A DNA stretch of 40,237 nucleotides, taken from NCBI GenBank assembly GCA_964628935.1, contig CAZVOE010000015.1, positions 1 to 40,237 on the forward strand, written 5' to 3'. Below, one piece after another: positions 18,575 to 25,221 of this stretch (within the stretch, counting starts at the first letter, position 1; every line of letters begins with the position of its first letter). Position numbers and translations under genes: made by a program. The notes below the pieces were generated by a model that searched no databases, was not told the DNA's origin, and saw nothing but the letters and a program-made list of their open reading frames with translations. Source of the stretch: CAYLHQ01 sp964628935. Its GTDB lineage: Bacteria > Acidobacteriota > Polarisedimenticolia > Polarisedimenticolales > DASRJG01.

Positions 18575-19885
18575 TCAGCGAACCGCGTCGAGGAGAACGC
18601 GGATTCGGGGAAAGGAGGCCTCGATCGCGGCGGGCGAGACGGCGCCGACGGAGAGGCGGAACCAGCCCGTCTCGCCCTGGAGGCCGAACGCCTGGAAGGG
18701 GACGACCGCGAAGCCGGCGCGCTCGAGAAGCAGGCGCCGGATCGCCTCGTTCGACCGGAGGGGTTCCCCGTCGACGCGCTTCCCGATCAAGTCGAGGTGG
18801 AGCGTCAGGTAGATCGCCCCCCGGGGACGGATGGAAGCGATCGGGTACCCGTCCGTCCGCAGGCGCTCGATCCCCCCGTGAAGCGCGTCCAGCCTCGCGC
18901 GCACCCTTTCGTCCATCTCGGCCCGGAACGCGGCGATCGCCCGCTCGTCTCGGAGGAACGCGGCCGTCGCGACCTGCTCCGCACGCGGGGCCCAGGCGCC
19001 GACGTGACCGAGGAAATCGCGCATGCGAGCGGTGACCGCTGGGGCGGCGAGGGTCCAGCCGACGCGCAAGCCGGTCGAGGCGAACGTTTTCGAGATCCCG
19101 TCGACCGTGATGACCCACGGCGCGCACTCGGGAACGAGCGCCGCGGGGTGGGCATGACGCGCCCCGCCGAAAACCAGCGAACCGTACACCTGATCGTAGA
19201 GGAAAAACAGCGGGCGGTCCCCGGAGCGTGCTCGCCTCTCGTTTTCGGCGACGACCGCCTCGGCGATCGCCCGGAGATCCGCGGGCTCGATGACGGAACC
19301 CGACGGATTGAGGGGGCTGTTCAGGACCAAAAGACGCGCCGAGCCCAGGTGGGGACGGAGTTCGTCGAGCGTCGGGAGGAACCCGTTCTCGGCGCGCGCG
19401 GGAACGGGGATGCCTCGTGCGGCGGAGAGCCACGTGTAGTGGTTGTTGTTCCACGAGGGAACCGGGTAGAGGACGGTCTCCCCGGGATCGAGGACGCAAC
19501 GATAGGCGGCGTAGAGGATCGGCCTCGCGCCTCCCGCGATCAGGACCGATTCGATCGGATACCCGACCCCCCACTCTCGGAGCGCGTACGCGGCAACCGC
19601 CTCGCGCAGAACGGGCATTCCGTCCGACGGGGGGTAGTTCGTCTCTCCCGCCTCAAGCGAACGGACGAGCGCGTCGAGCAGCCGCCGCGGAACCGGAAAC
19701 TGCTTCGGGTCGAAGTCACCGACGGTCAGGTTGCAGACCTCTGCCCCTTCCGCGATCCGCGCCCGAATCTCCGCGGCGATCTTCAGGATTTCGGAGCCGA
19801 CGAGCCCTCGGGCCCGCTCGGAAAGCGCGGCGTCGAGACGCGCGGGGTCTCCGAATCGCAGCGGGGCGGAACCGGGTTCGAGCAT
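18575..19885 (-). CDS. class I/II PLP-dependent aminotransferase
   Basis: A 436-residue fold-type I aminotransferase of the AspC/AspB group. The PLP lysine is K266 in DGISKTFASTGLRVGW. NSPLNPSG holds the PLP-contacting Asn, YDQVYG the Asp/Tyr pair, and the C-terminal FRLSVGAV the carboxylate-binding Arg. The amino-acid substrate is not predictable. ATG 19885 lies only six bases after a TAGAAT -10 box on the minus strand, so the mRNA is probably leaderless. It is followed after seven bases by a TonB receptor, an unusual partner; one idea is metabolism of an imported amino compound. Confidence 0.9.
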   Translation of the reverse strand: MLEPGSAPLRFGDPARLDAALSERARGLVGSEILKIAAEIRARIAEGAEVCNLTVGDFDPKQFPVPRRLLDALVRSLEAGETNYPPSDGMPVLREAVAAYALREWGVGYPIESVLIAGGARPILYAAYRCVLDPGETVLYPVPSWNNNHYTWLSAARGIPVPARAENGFLPTLDELRPHLGSARLLVLNSPLNPSGSVIEPADLRAIAEAVVAENERRARSGDRPLFFLYDQVYGSLVFGGARHAHPAALVPECAPWVITVDGISKTFASTGLRVGWTLAAPAVTARMRDFLGHVGAWAPRAEQVATAAFLRDERAIAAFRAEMDERVRARLDALHGGIERLRTDGYPIASIRPRGAIYLTLHLDLIGKRVDGEPLRSNEAIRRLLLERAGFAVVPFQAFGLQGETGWFRLSVGAVSPAAIEASFPRIRVLLDAVR

Positions 19886-19891
19886 CCCCGG

Positions 19892-19897
19892 ATTCTA
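19892..19897 (-). promoter_or_regulatory. -10 box (TAGAAT) of the aminotransferase operon
   Basis: TAGAAT on the minus strand (plus ATTCTA), six bases before the ATG at 19885. This spacing would place the transcription start on the start codon. No clear -35 box is visible. Confidence 0.5.
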
Positions 19898-19931
19898 GGG
19901 ACGGGAGCGGGCGTTGGCAACGGACGGCCCT

Positions 19932-19937
19932 TATACT
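19932..19937 (+). promoter_or_regulatory. -10 box (TATACT) of the six-cysteine protein gene
   Basis: TATACT 25 bases upstream of the ATG at 19963, followed by a GGGAGGG ribosome binding site. Here there is room for a short leader, unlike the divergent aminotransferase. No convincing -35 box. Confidence 0.45.
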
Positions 19938-19962
19938 GCGCGGGTTCTCCGGGAGGGCTTCG

Positions 19963-20244
19963 ATGCGGACTCCTGCGGCGAAAGCGGCGGTTCTCACGGC
20001 GGCCCTCGCCGCCGTCACGATCGGCGTGATCGCGCTCGGGGTCCGGAGCGCGACGCGCTCGACCTGCGAGGCGTGCGTGACCTTCTTGGGGCGCACCGAG
20101 TGCAGGATCGCTTCGGGGCGCACGCCGGAGGAGGCGGTCCGCACCGCGGTGGACAACGCGTGCGCCTTCCTCGCCACCGGCATGACCGACTCGGTCGCGT
20201 GTACGACCCGCTCCCCGGTCCGTTCGCGCTGCGACCTCCGCTGA
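19963..20244 (+). CDS. small membrane-anchored six-cysteine protein, function unknown
   Basis: A 93-residue protein with an N-terminal hydrophobic segment (about residues 8-27) that acts as a signal anchor or signal peptide, then a 65-residue extracytoplasmic domain with six cysteines: 35, 38, 47, 67, 80 and 90. An even number outside the cytoplasm suggests three disulfides; the C35-x-x-C38 pair could be redox-active or bind metal. The middle (TPEEAVRTAVDNACAFL) looks like an amphipathic helix. I do not recognise a named family. The ATG has GGGAGGG at good spacing. The gene stands alone and ends ten bases before the convergent Cys/Met enzyme. Confidence 0.7.
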   Translation: MRTPAAKAAVLTAALAAVTIGVIALGVRSATRSTCEACVTFLGRTECRIASGRTPEEAVRTAVDNACAFLATGMTDSVACTTRSPVRSRCDLR

Positions 20245-20258
20245 ACGGTCCCGTTCAG
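20241..20258. terminator. perfect hairpin across facing stop codons
   Basis: CTGAACG (20241-20247) and CGTTCAG (20252-20258) form a perfect 7-bp stem with the tetraloop GTCC. The stem contains the TGA of the six-cysteine gene and the TGA of the Cys/Met enzyme on the opposite strand. It lacks a T-tract. A bidirectional terminator or transcript-end stabiliser is inferred. Confidence 0.5.
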
Positions 20259-21472
20259 ATTCCGGCGACCGCCGGAGCGGAGACGATCCGCTCGGCCGCG
20301 GCGAGGGCGCTCTCGAGATCGTCCCAGAGGTCCTCCGGGTCCTCGAGCCCGACCGAAACGCGGAGAAGACCTTCCGAGATTCCGGTCCGCTCGCGCGCCG
20401 CGGGTTCGACGACTCGGTGCGTGAGGCCGGCGGGGTGCTGGATCAGGGTGTCGGTCGAACCGAGGCTGACCGCCGCGGTGATCAGCTTCACCCCTCGCAT
20501 CACGGCCGCCGCCGCGTCGTACCCGCCTTTCATCACGAACGAGAGAACCGCGCCCGGTCCGCGCATCTGTCGCCCGAGCAGGCCCTCGGGGTCGCCGCCG
20601 CCAAGACCGGGGTAAAGGACCCGCGAGACCGCCGCGTGCGCGACGAGCCGTTCCGCGAGGATCGCGGCGCTCTCCTGCGCTCTCCGCACGCGCACCGGAA
20701 GGGTCGGGAGGGCGCGGTGGAGGAGGAACGCCCCCAGGGGATGGAGGAGCGCGCCGGTCATCACCCGGACCCGCCGAAGACCCCTCGCCCGCTCCTCCGA
20801 GCAGGCGACGATCCCCCCGATGACGTCCCCGTGGCCGCTCAGGAACTTGGTCGCGCTATGGAGAGCGTAGGCCGCGCCGAGCGCGAGCGGGTTTTGCAGG
20901 ATCGGCGTGGCGAACGTGGAATCGACGAGGACGGGAACTCGCCCCGCCTGCTGAACGACCGCCGCGATGTCGATCATCTTGAGGGTGGGGTTTCCCGGCG
21001 TCTCGAGCAAGACGAGCGCCGTGTCCGCGTCGATCGCCTCGCCGACGCGGCCGGGCTCGGTCCAGCGGACCTCGAGTCCGAGCATCCCGCTCTCGAGGAG
21101 GTGATCGGTGGTGCCGTAGAGAGGCCGGATCGCGACGACGTTCCGGCCGCGAGTCCGGGCGTCGAGGAGGCACGCGGTGACGGCCGCCATTCCCGATGCG
21201 AAGGCCACCGCCGCTTCGGCGCCCTCCATGGCGGCGAGCGCGTCTTCGTAGCGCGCGACGGTCGGGTTATGCAACCGGGCGTAGATCGGGTTCGCGGCGT
21301 GGGCCTTCCCCGCGACCCAGGCGTCGAAATCGGCGGTGGCCCACTCGAGATCGGCGAGCGGGTAGGTCGAGGACAGGTCGAGCGGCGGGGCATGCGCGGG
21401 AATCCGGTGGAGATCCTCCCTCCCGGCGTGGACGGCGATGGAGTCGGTACCGAGCTGCTTGTGTTGAATCAT
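20255..21472 (-). CDS. Cys/Met metabolism PLP-dependent enzyme (gamma-lyase/gamma-synthase family)
   Basis: A 405-residue enzyme of the trans-sulfuration family PF01053 (cystathionine gamma-lyase or synthase, methionine gamma-lyase, O-acetylhomoserine sulfhydrylase). The PLP lysine is K209 in HSATKFLSGHGDVIGG. At the position of the catalytic-loop Cys116 of Pseudomonas methionine gamma-lyase (LYGCT) this protein has LYGTT, so it is not a typical methionine gamma-lyase. The exact reaction is uncertain. The start ATG 21472 has an AGGAGGAGGG ribosome binding site. It is divergent from an Lrp/AsnC regulator across 80 bases, the arrangement of mdeA/mdeR and other locally regulated amino-acid catabolic genes. 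Confidence 0.88.
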   Translation of the reverse strand: MIQHKQLGTDSIAVHAGREDLHRIPAHAPPLDLSSTYPLADLEWATADFDAWVAGKAHAANPIYARLHNPTVARYEDALAAMEGAEAAVAFASGMAAVTACLLDARTRGRNVVAIRPLYGTTDHLLESGMLGLEVRWTEPGRVGEAIDADTALVLLETPGNPTLKMIDIAAVVQQAGRVPVLVDSTFATPILQNPLALGAAYALHSATKFLSGHGDVIGGIVACSEERARGLRRVRVMTGALLHPLGAFLLHRALPTLPVRVRRAQESAAILAERLVAHAAVSRVLYPGLGGGDPEGLLGRQMRGPGAVLSFVMKGGYDAAAAVMRGVKLITAAVSLGSTDTLIQHPAGLTHRVVEPAARERTGISEGLLRVSVGLEDPEDLWDDLESALAAAERIVSAPAVAGI

Positions 21473-21552
21473 ATTCGGATCGCCCTCCTCCTCATATTTT
21501 TCATTCGTCTATGCTAGATTTCTACCGAATTTATTTCGGAAGGAGGGGGTTC
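21473..21552. promoter_or_regulatory. AT-rich divergent control region with possible Lrp sites
   Basis: The 80-base gap is much richer in A/T than the rest of the window. Overlapping -10-like boxes TATGCT (21510-21515) and TAGATT (21515-21520) read right; TAGCAT reads left across the same bases. CCGAA-TTTAT-TTCGG at 21525-21539 is an inverted repeat with a five-base A/T centre, and ATTCGG at 21474-21479 mirrors CCGAAT at 21525-21530. Lrp-type proteins prefer such short imperfect repeats, so these are candidate operators of the neighbouring regulator. Confidence 0.5.
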
Positions 21553-22008
21553 ATGAAGCCTCTTGACCGAATCGAGCGCGCCTTGTGCGAGGCGTTGGCG
21601 AACAATGCACGGCTCTCAAACAAGGAACTCGCCGCCCGCGTCGGCCTCGCGCCCTCGTCGTGCCTCGAACGAACCCGGCGCCTCGTCGCGGACGGCGTGC
21701 TCCGGGCGTTCCGCGCGGAGGTCGACCCCGCCGCCCTGGGCTTCGGGATCGAGGCGATGGTCGCGATTCGTCTGAAGCAGCACTCCCGCACCGACTTCGA
21801 GTCGTTCCGCGCCTACGCTCTGGGGATTCCGGAAGCGATCGCCGTCTACCACATGTCGGGGGAAAACGACTTCCTGATTCACGTCGCCGCCCGCGACGCG
21901 CACCACCTCCGCGACATGGCGATCGACTACTTCACCACGCGCCCGGAGGTCGGTCATCTCGAGACGGCGCTCATCTTCGAGCACCGCCGCGGGCCTATGC
22001 CCGTTTGA
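21553..22008 (+). CDS. Lrp/AsnC-family transcriptional regulator
   Basis: A 151-residue regulator, normal family length. Residues about 5-60 are the winged helix-turn-helix (LSNKELAARVGLAPSSCLERTRRL, a classical Lrp recognition pattern), and about 68-145 the RAM ligand-binding domain (VYHMSGENDFLIHV). Such proteins bind an amino acid and control nearby metabolic genes and themselves. ATG 21553 has AGGAGG with a six-base spacer. The divergent Cys/Met PLP enzyme is the obvious target. Its 3' end overlaps the convergent acyl-CoA ligase by 14 bases. Confidence 0.95.
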   Translation: MKPLDRIERALCEALANNARLSNKELAARVGLAPSSCLERTRRLVADGVLRAFRAEVDPAALGFGIEAMVAIRLKQHSRTDFESFRAYALGIPEAIAVYHMSGENDFLIHVAARDAHHLRDMAIDYFTTRPEVGHLETALIFEHRRGPMPV

Positions 22009-23689
22009 GCTTCGCCTTCTCCTCGTCGACGAGGATGCGCCGCAACACCTTTCCGACGAGCGACTTCGGCAGCTCGGCCCGAAATTCGACCGCGGTCGGA
22101 ACCTTGAACGCGGCGAGGTGGATCCGGCAGAAATCGATGATCTCCCGCTCGGTCGCCGACTTCCCGTCCTTCAGCACGACGTACGCCTTCACCGTCTCCC
22201 CGCGGTATTCGTCCGGCACGCCGGCGACGACCGCCTCGGCGACCGCGGGGTGCATGTAGAGGACGTTCTCCACCTCGCCGGGAAGGACCTTGAGCCCGCC
22301 GCAGATGATCATCTCCTTCGCGCGGCCGACGATGTAGAAGTAGCCGTCCTCGTCCATCTTCGCGAGGTCGCCCGTGTGGAGCCACCCGTCGCGGATCATG
22401 TGCTCCGTCTCGACGGGACGGTTCCAATACCCGAGCATCACCTGCGGACCCCGCACGCAGAGCTCCCCTTCCTGGCCCGGAGGGAGCGGCTCCCGGGTCT
22501 CGAGGTCGACGACCCGCGAATCGGTGTCGGGGACGGGAATCCCGATGCTCCCCTTGCGCCGCCCCCCTTCGAGCGGGTTGCAGTGGGAAACGGGCGACAT
22601 CTCGCTCATCCCGTACCCCTCGACGAGGTGCCCGCCGGTCAGACGCTCGAACGTCTCGGCGACCTCGATCGGAAGGGGCGCCGACCCGCTGATGCAGTAC
22701 TTCACGCTCGAGAGATCGAACTCCTTGACGTTGGGGTGGTTGTTGATCGCGGCGTAGAGGGTCGGGACGCCCGGGAAAATCGTCGACCGCGTCTTCTGGA
22801 GGAGGGTCATCACGTCGTCGACCGGCCGCGGACGAGGAAGCAGGACGATTTCGCCCCCGGCGTAAACCGCGTAGAGCATGCAGGCGGTCATCCCGTAGAC
22901 GTGGAAGAACGGGATCGCCCCCATGAAGACCTCGTTTCCCTCCCGAGCCCCGACGAACCACGCCGCGACCTGCAGAGTGTTCGCGACGAGGTTCCGGTGG
23001 GTGAGCATGCAGGCTTTGGGGGTCCCGGTCGTCCCCCCGGAGTATTGAAAGAGCGCGACGTCGGAGGGTTTCAGGTCCGCCCCCGGCGGCATCGGCGGGT
23101 AGTGGAGGAGGAGGCGCTCGAAAAAGAAGATGTCGGATTGAGGCTTCACCTTCACATAGTCGCCGCCTTGGCGCTGCTTGAGTCGGATCAGCTGGCGGAA
23201 AGGGAAACCGAAGGAGCTCGCGATGTCGACCACGATCACCCGCTTCACCTTCGTGGCGGCGTGGATCTCTCGCAGTTTCGGGAAAAACTGGTTCAGGAGG
23301 ACCACCGTCTCGCAACCGGAGTCCGAGAACTGCTCTTTCATCTCGCGCGAGACGTAGAGCGGATTCGTGTTCACGGCGATCGCGCCGATCCGGAGGATCC
23401 CGTAGAAGGCCACCACGAATTGGGGACAGTTCGGGAGCATCACCGCGACGCGGTCCCCCTTTCGCACCCCCATCTGGAACAGGGCGGTCGCGAAACGCCG
23501 CGTCCCCTCCTGCAGCGCGCGGTAGGTCATCGTCGCGGGGGGGAGCTTCGGGTTCACGAAGAACCGGAGCGCGACCTTTCCAGGGAACTTCTCCGCCGTC
23601 TCGTCGAGGAGATCGGGGAGCGTCTTGTCGGGGTACGCGACGGTGGTGGGGACCCCCTCCTGGTAGTGACGGATCCAAGGTCGGTCCAT
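21995..23689 (-). CDS. long-chain fatty acid-CoA ligase (FadD-like)
   Basis: A 564-residue AMP-forming acyl-CoA synthetase that activates fatty acids to CoA thioesters. The P-loop-like signature YSGGTTGTPKA begins near residue 216. GYGMSEMSP is the adenine-binding region and GWLHTGDLAKMDEDGY and GRAKEMIICGGLKV the hinge. The catalytic lysine is in PKSLVGKVLRR near the C-terminus. FadD identity fits length and motifs, but chain length is not decided. ATG 23689 has GGAGGACG upstream. The fatty-acid oxidation partner in the window is the acyl-CoA dehydrogenase at 31330, which is not adjacent. Confidence 0.92.
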   Translation of the reverse strand: MDRPWIRHYQEGVPTTVAYPDKTLPDLLDETAEKFPGKVALRFFVNPKLPPATMTYRALQEGTRRFATALFQMGVRKGDRVAVMLPNCPQFVVAFYGILRIGAIAVNTNPLYVSREMKEQFSDSGCETVVLLNQFFPKLREIHAATKVKRVIVVDIASSFGFPFRQLIRLKQRQGGDYVKVKPQSDIFFFERLLLHYPPMPPGADLKPSDVALFQYSGGTTGTPKACMLTHRNLVANTLQVAAWFVGAREGNEVFMGAIPFFHVYGMTACMLYAVYAGGEIVLLPRPRPVDDVMTLLQKTRSTIFPGVPTLYAAINNHPNVKEFDLSSVKYCISGSAPLPIEVAETFERLTGGHLVEGYGMSEMSPVSHCNPLEGGRRKGSIGIPVPDTDSRVVDLETREPLPPGQEGELCVRGPQVMLGYWNRPVETEHMIRDGWLHTGDLAKMDEDGYFYIVGRAKEMIICGGLKVLPGEVENVLYMHPAVAEAVVAGVPDEYRGETVKAYVVLKDGKSATEREIIDFCRIHLAAFKVPTAVEFRAELPKSLVGKVLRRILVDEEKAKLKRA

Positions 23690-23735
23690 GGTGTCGTCCT
23701 CCGTTCCTTGCGGGGGAATCCTACATGGACCGGAC

Positions 23736-23741
23736 TAGAAT
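23736..23741 (+). promoter_or_regulatory. -10 box (TAGAAT) before the DUF1648 gene
   Basis: TAGAAT ends ten bases before the ATG at 23752, predicting a leader of only a few bases. No -35 box at the normal distance. Confidence 0.45.
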
Positions 23742-23751
23742 GGGGCCGGCG

Positions 23752-24786
23752 ATGGGCGGCGACGCGATCCTCGGCCTCATCCTCTTGGGCGACTGCATCC
23801 TCGTCTCCCTCCTCTTCCTGGTGCTGCCCAGGATCTCTCCTCGCGGGCTCCTCTTCGGCGTCCACGCGGGCGAGGAGGCGGCGAAGGGGAACCGGGCGCG
23901 GGAGCTGACCGCGTCGTGGACGCGGTGGGGATCTCTGGTCCTCCTCGGCTCGGTGTCGGTCGCGGCCGCGGCGCTTTGGAGGATGGAGCCGCCCGCGTCC
24001 GCCCTCGTCGCGACGCTTCTCCCCGTGCCCGCCTTCCTCGGGCTCTACCTCGTCTTCCACCGCCGCGCGCGGGAGATCGGGGGCCCCGCGCCGGCCTCTC
24101 TTCCCGAGGAGGAGCTCCCCGTCCCGGCGCGCGGCGGACCGCACGCCGCCCTGTTCGTCGTCGCGATCTGCATCGGACTCGCCCTGGTCCTCCTCGCCCG
24201 GACCATGGAGGCCTGGCCGCGGCTCCCGGAGCGGGTGCCGGTCCACTTCGGCGCCTCGGGCTTGCCCGACGGCTGGGCGGCGAAGAGCGTGGCCTCGGTC
24301 TTCGTCGTCCCGATCCTGGCGCTCGCCACGGCGGTCGTGCTGGGCGCCTCGACCGCGCTCGTCTCGCTCGCGCGCGACGCGACCCGCACCCTGATGACGG
24401 TGTACATGGGTGGGATCGCCCTGATCGTGCAGGCGATGCTCCTCGTCCTCGGCTCCCGCTCGCTCGACGTCGCCCTCGGGGTCCGGGAGGGGTTGGGGCC
24501 GTCGACGTGGATCTTCTTCGCCCTGCTTCTCGGCTGGACGTTCGGCGGCGTCGTATGGATCGCCGTTCGGACCCGCAAGATGGTGCTCTCCGCCCCGGTC
24601 GCGGACGATCGGTTCTGGAGGGCCGGCCTCATCTACGTCAATCGCGACGACCCGTCGATCCTCGTCCCGAAACGCCTCGGGATCGGGTACACGCTCAACT
24701 TCGGGAACCGCTGGGCGCTCCTGTTCCTCGTCCTGATCGTGGGGCTTCCGCTCGTGGTGCTGTGGGTCGTGATCGCGGGCACTTGA
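23752..24786 (+). CDS. multi-pass membrane protein with DUF1648 and DUF5808-like domains
   Basis: A 344-residue integral membrane protein with about eight hydrophobic segments. A WPRLPERVPVHFGASGLPDGWA segment in the middle marks DUF1648, a domain also found in SdpI-type immunity and stress proteins. The C-terminal FWRAGLIYVNRDDPSILVPKR and GIGYTLNFGNRWA segment is typical of DUF5808, found after DUF1648 in many bacteria. Role unknown; no catalytic site is seen. ATG 23752 fits the TAGAAT box just upstream; ATG 23725 and 23740 are in-frame alternatives but precede or overlap that box. It is divergent from the acyl-CoA ligase. Confidence 0.82.
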   Translation: MGGDAILGLILLGDCILVSLLFLVLPRISPRGLLFGVHAGEEAAKGNRARELTASWTRWGSLVLLGSVSVAAAALWRMEPPASALVATLLPVPAFLGLYLVFHRRAREIGGPAPASLPEEELPVPARGGPHAALFVVAICIGLALVLLARTMEAWPRLPERVPVHFGASGLPDGWAAKSVASVFVVPILALATAVVLGASTALVSLARDATRTLMTVYMGGIALIVQAMLLVLGSRSLDVALGVREGLGPSTWIFFALLLGWTFGGVVWIAVRTRKMVLSAPVADDRFWRAGLIYVNRDDPSILVPKRLGIGYTLNFGNRWALLFLVLIVGLPLVVLWVVIAGT

Positions 24787-24833
24787 CGGCCCCCCGGCCT
24801 CCCGGTACAAGTACGAGGGTTCGGGAGGCCTCT

Positions 24834-25127
24834 TTGCTTCGATCCCGGTCCGGAAGACGATCGGTCGCGTGGGGCGCCGCTCTGGCGCTCGTCGCGTTCG
24901 CCCTTCTCGGGACGTGGCACCATCACGACTCCCCCGACCCGGGCAGCAGCACCTGCCACGTGTGCAAGCTCACGACGGTCGGGGCCGCCCTCCCGGAGAG
25001 CGAGGCCTCTCCCTCCGCTCCCGCCCCCGAAACTGACGTCCTCGCGAGCGAAGGGAGCCGCGCCGCGGAGGCCGGACACGACCCCTTCTCCCCCGCCCGC
25101 GCCCCCCCCGCTCCCGCGAACGCCTGA
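24834..25127 (+). CDS. small His/Cys-rich membrane protein next to a metal receptor
   Basis: A 97-residue protein with one hydrophobic segment (about residues 12-27) directly followed by W28-H29-H30-H31-D32 and then C41-x-x-C44. The C-terminal half is Pro/Ala/Ser-rich and disordered-looking. This layout (membrane segment, His cluster, CxxC) resembles the small DUF2946-type proteins often found beside TonB receptors for copper or zinc. TTG 24834 is chosen because GGAGG lies five bases upstream. The next gene, 94 bases on, is a ZnuD-like TonB receptor, which supports a role in metal binding at the membrane. The low-complexity tail lowers confidence in the exact end role, not in the gene. Confidence 0.65.
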   Translation: MLRSRSGRRSVAWGAALALVAFALLGTWHHHDSPDPGSSTCHVCKLTTVGAALPESEASPSAPAPETDVLASEGSRAAEAGHDPFSPARAPPAPANA

Positions 25128-25221
25128 CCGCGCCGCCGTTCGTTCGGTCCGGGGGGGCTTTCCGGCCCTCCGGGGTTCCGCCCTCGCTCCGGCACGTTCC
25201 GTTCACGGGAGAATTTCCGCC

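Noticed and set aside
21473..21552. A riboswitch upstream of the Cys/Met enzyme.
   Set aside because: The 80-base spacer is too short for a SAM-type riboswitch plus two promoters, and no conserved core is visible; the Lrp regulator gives a simpler explanation.
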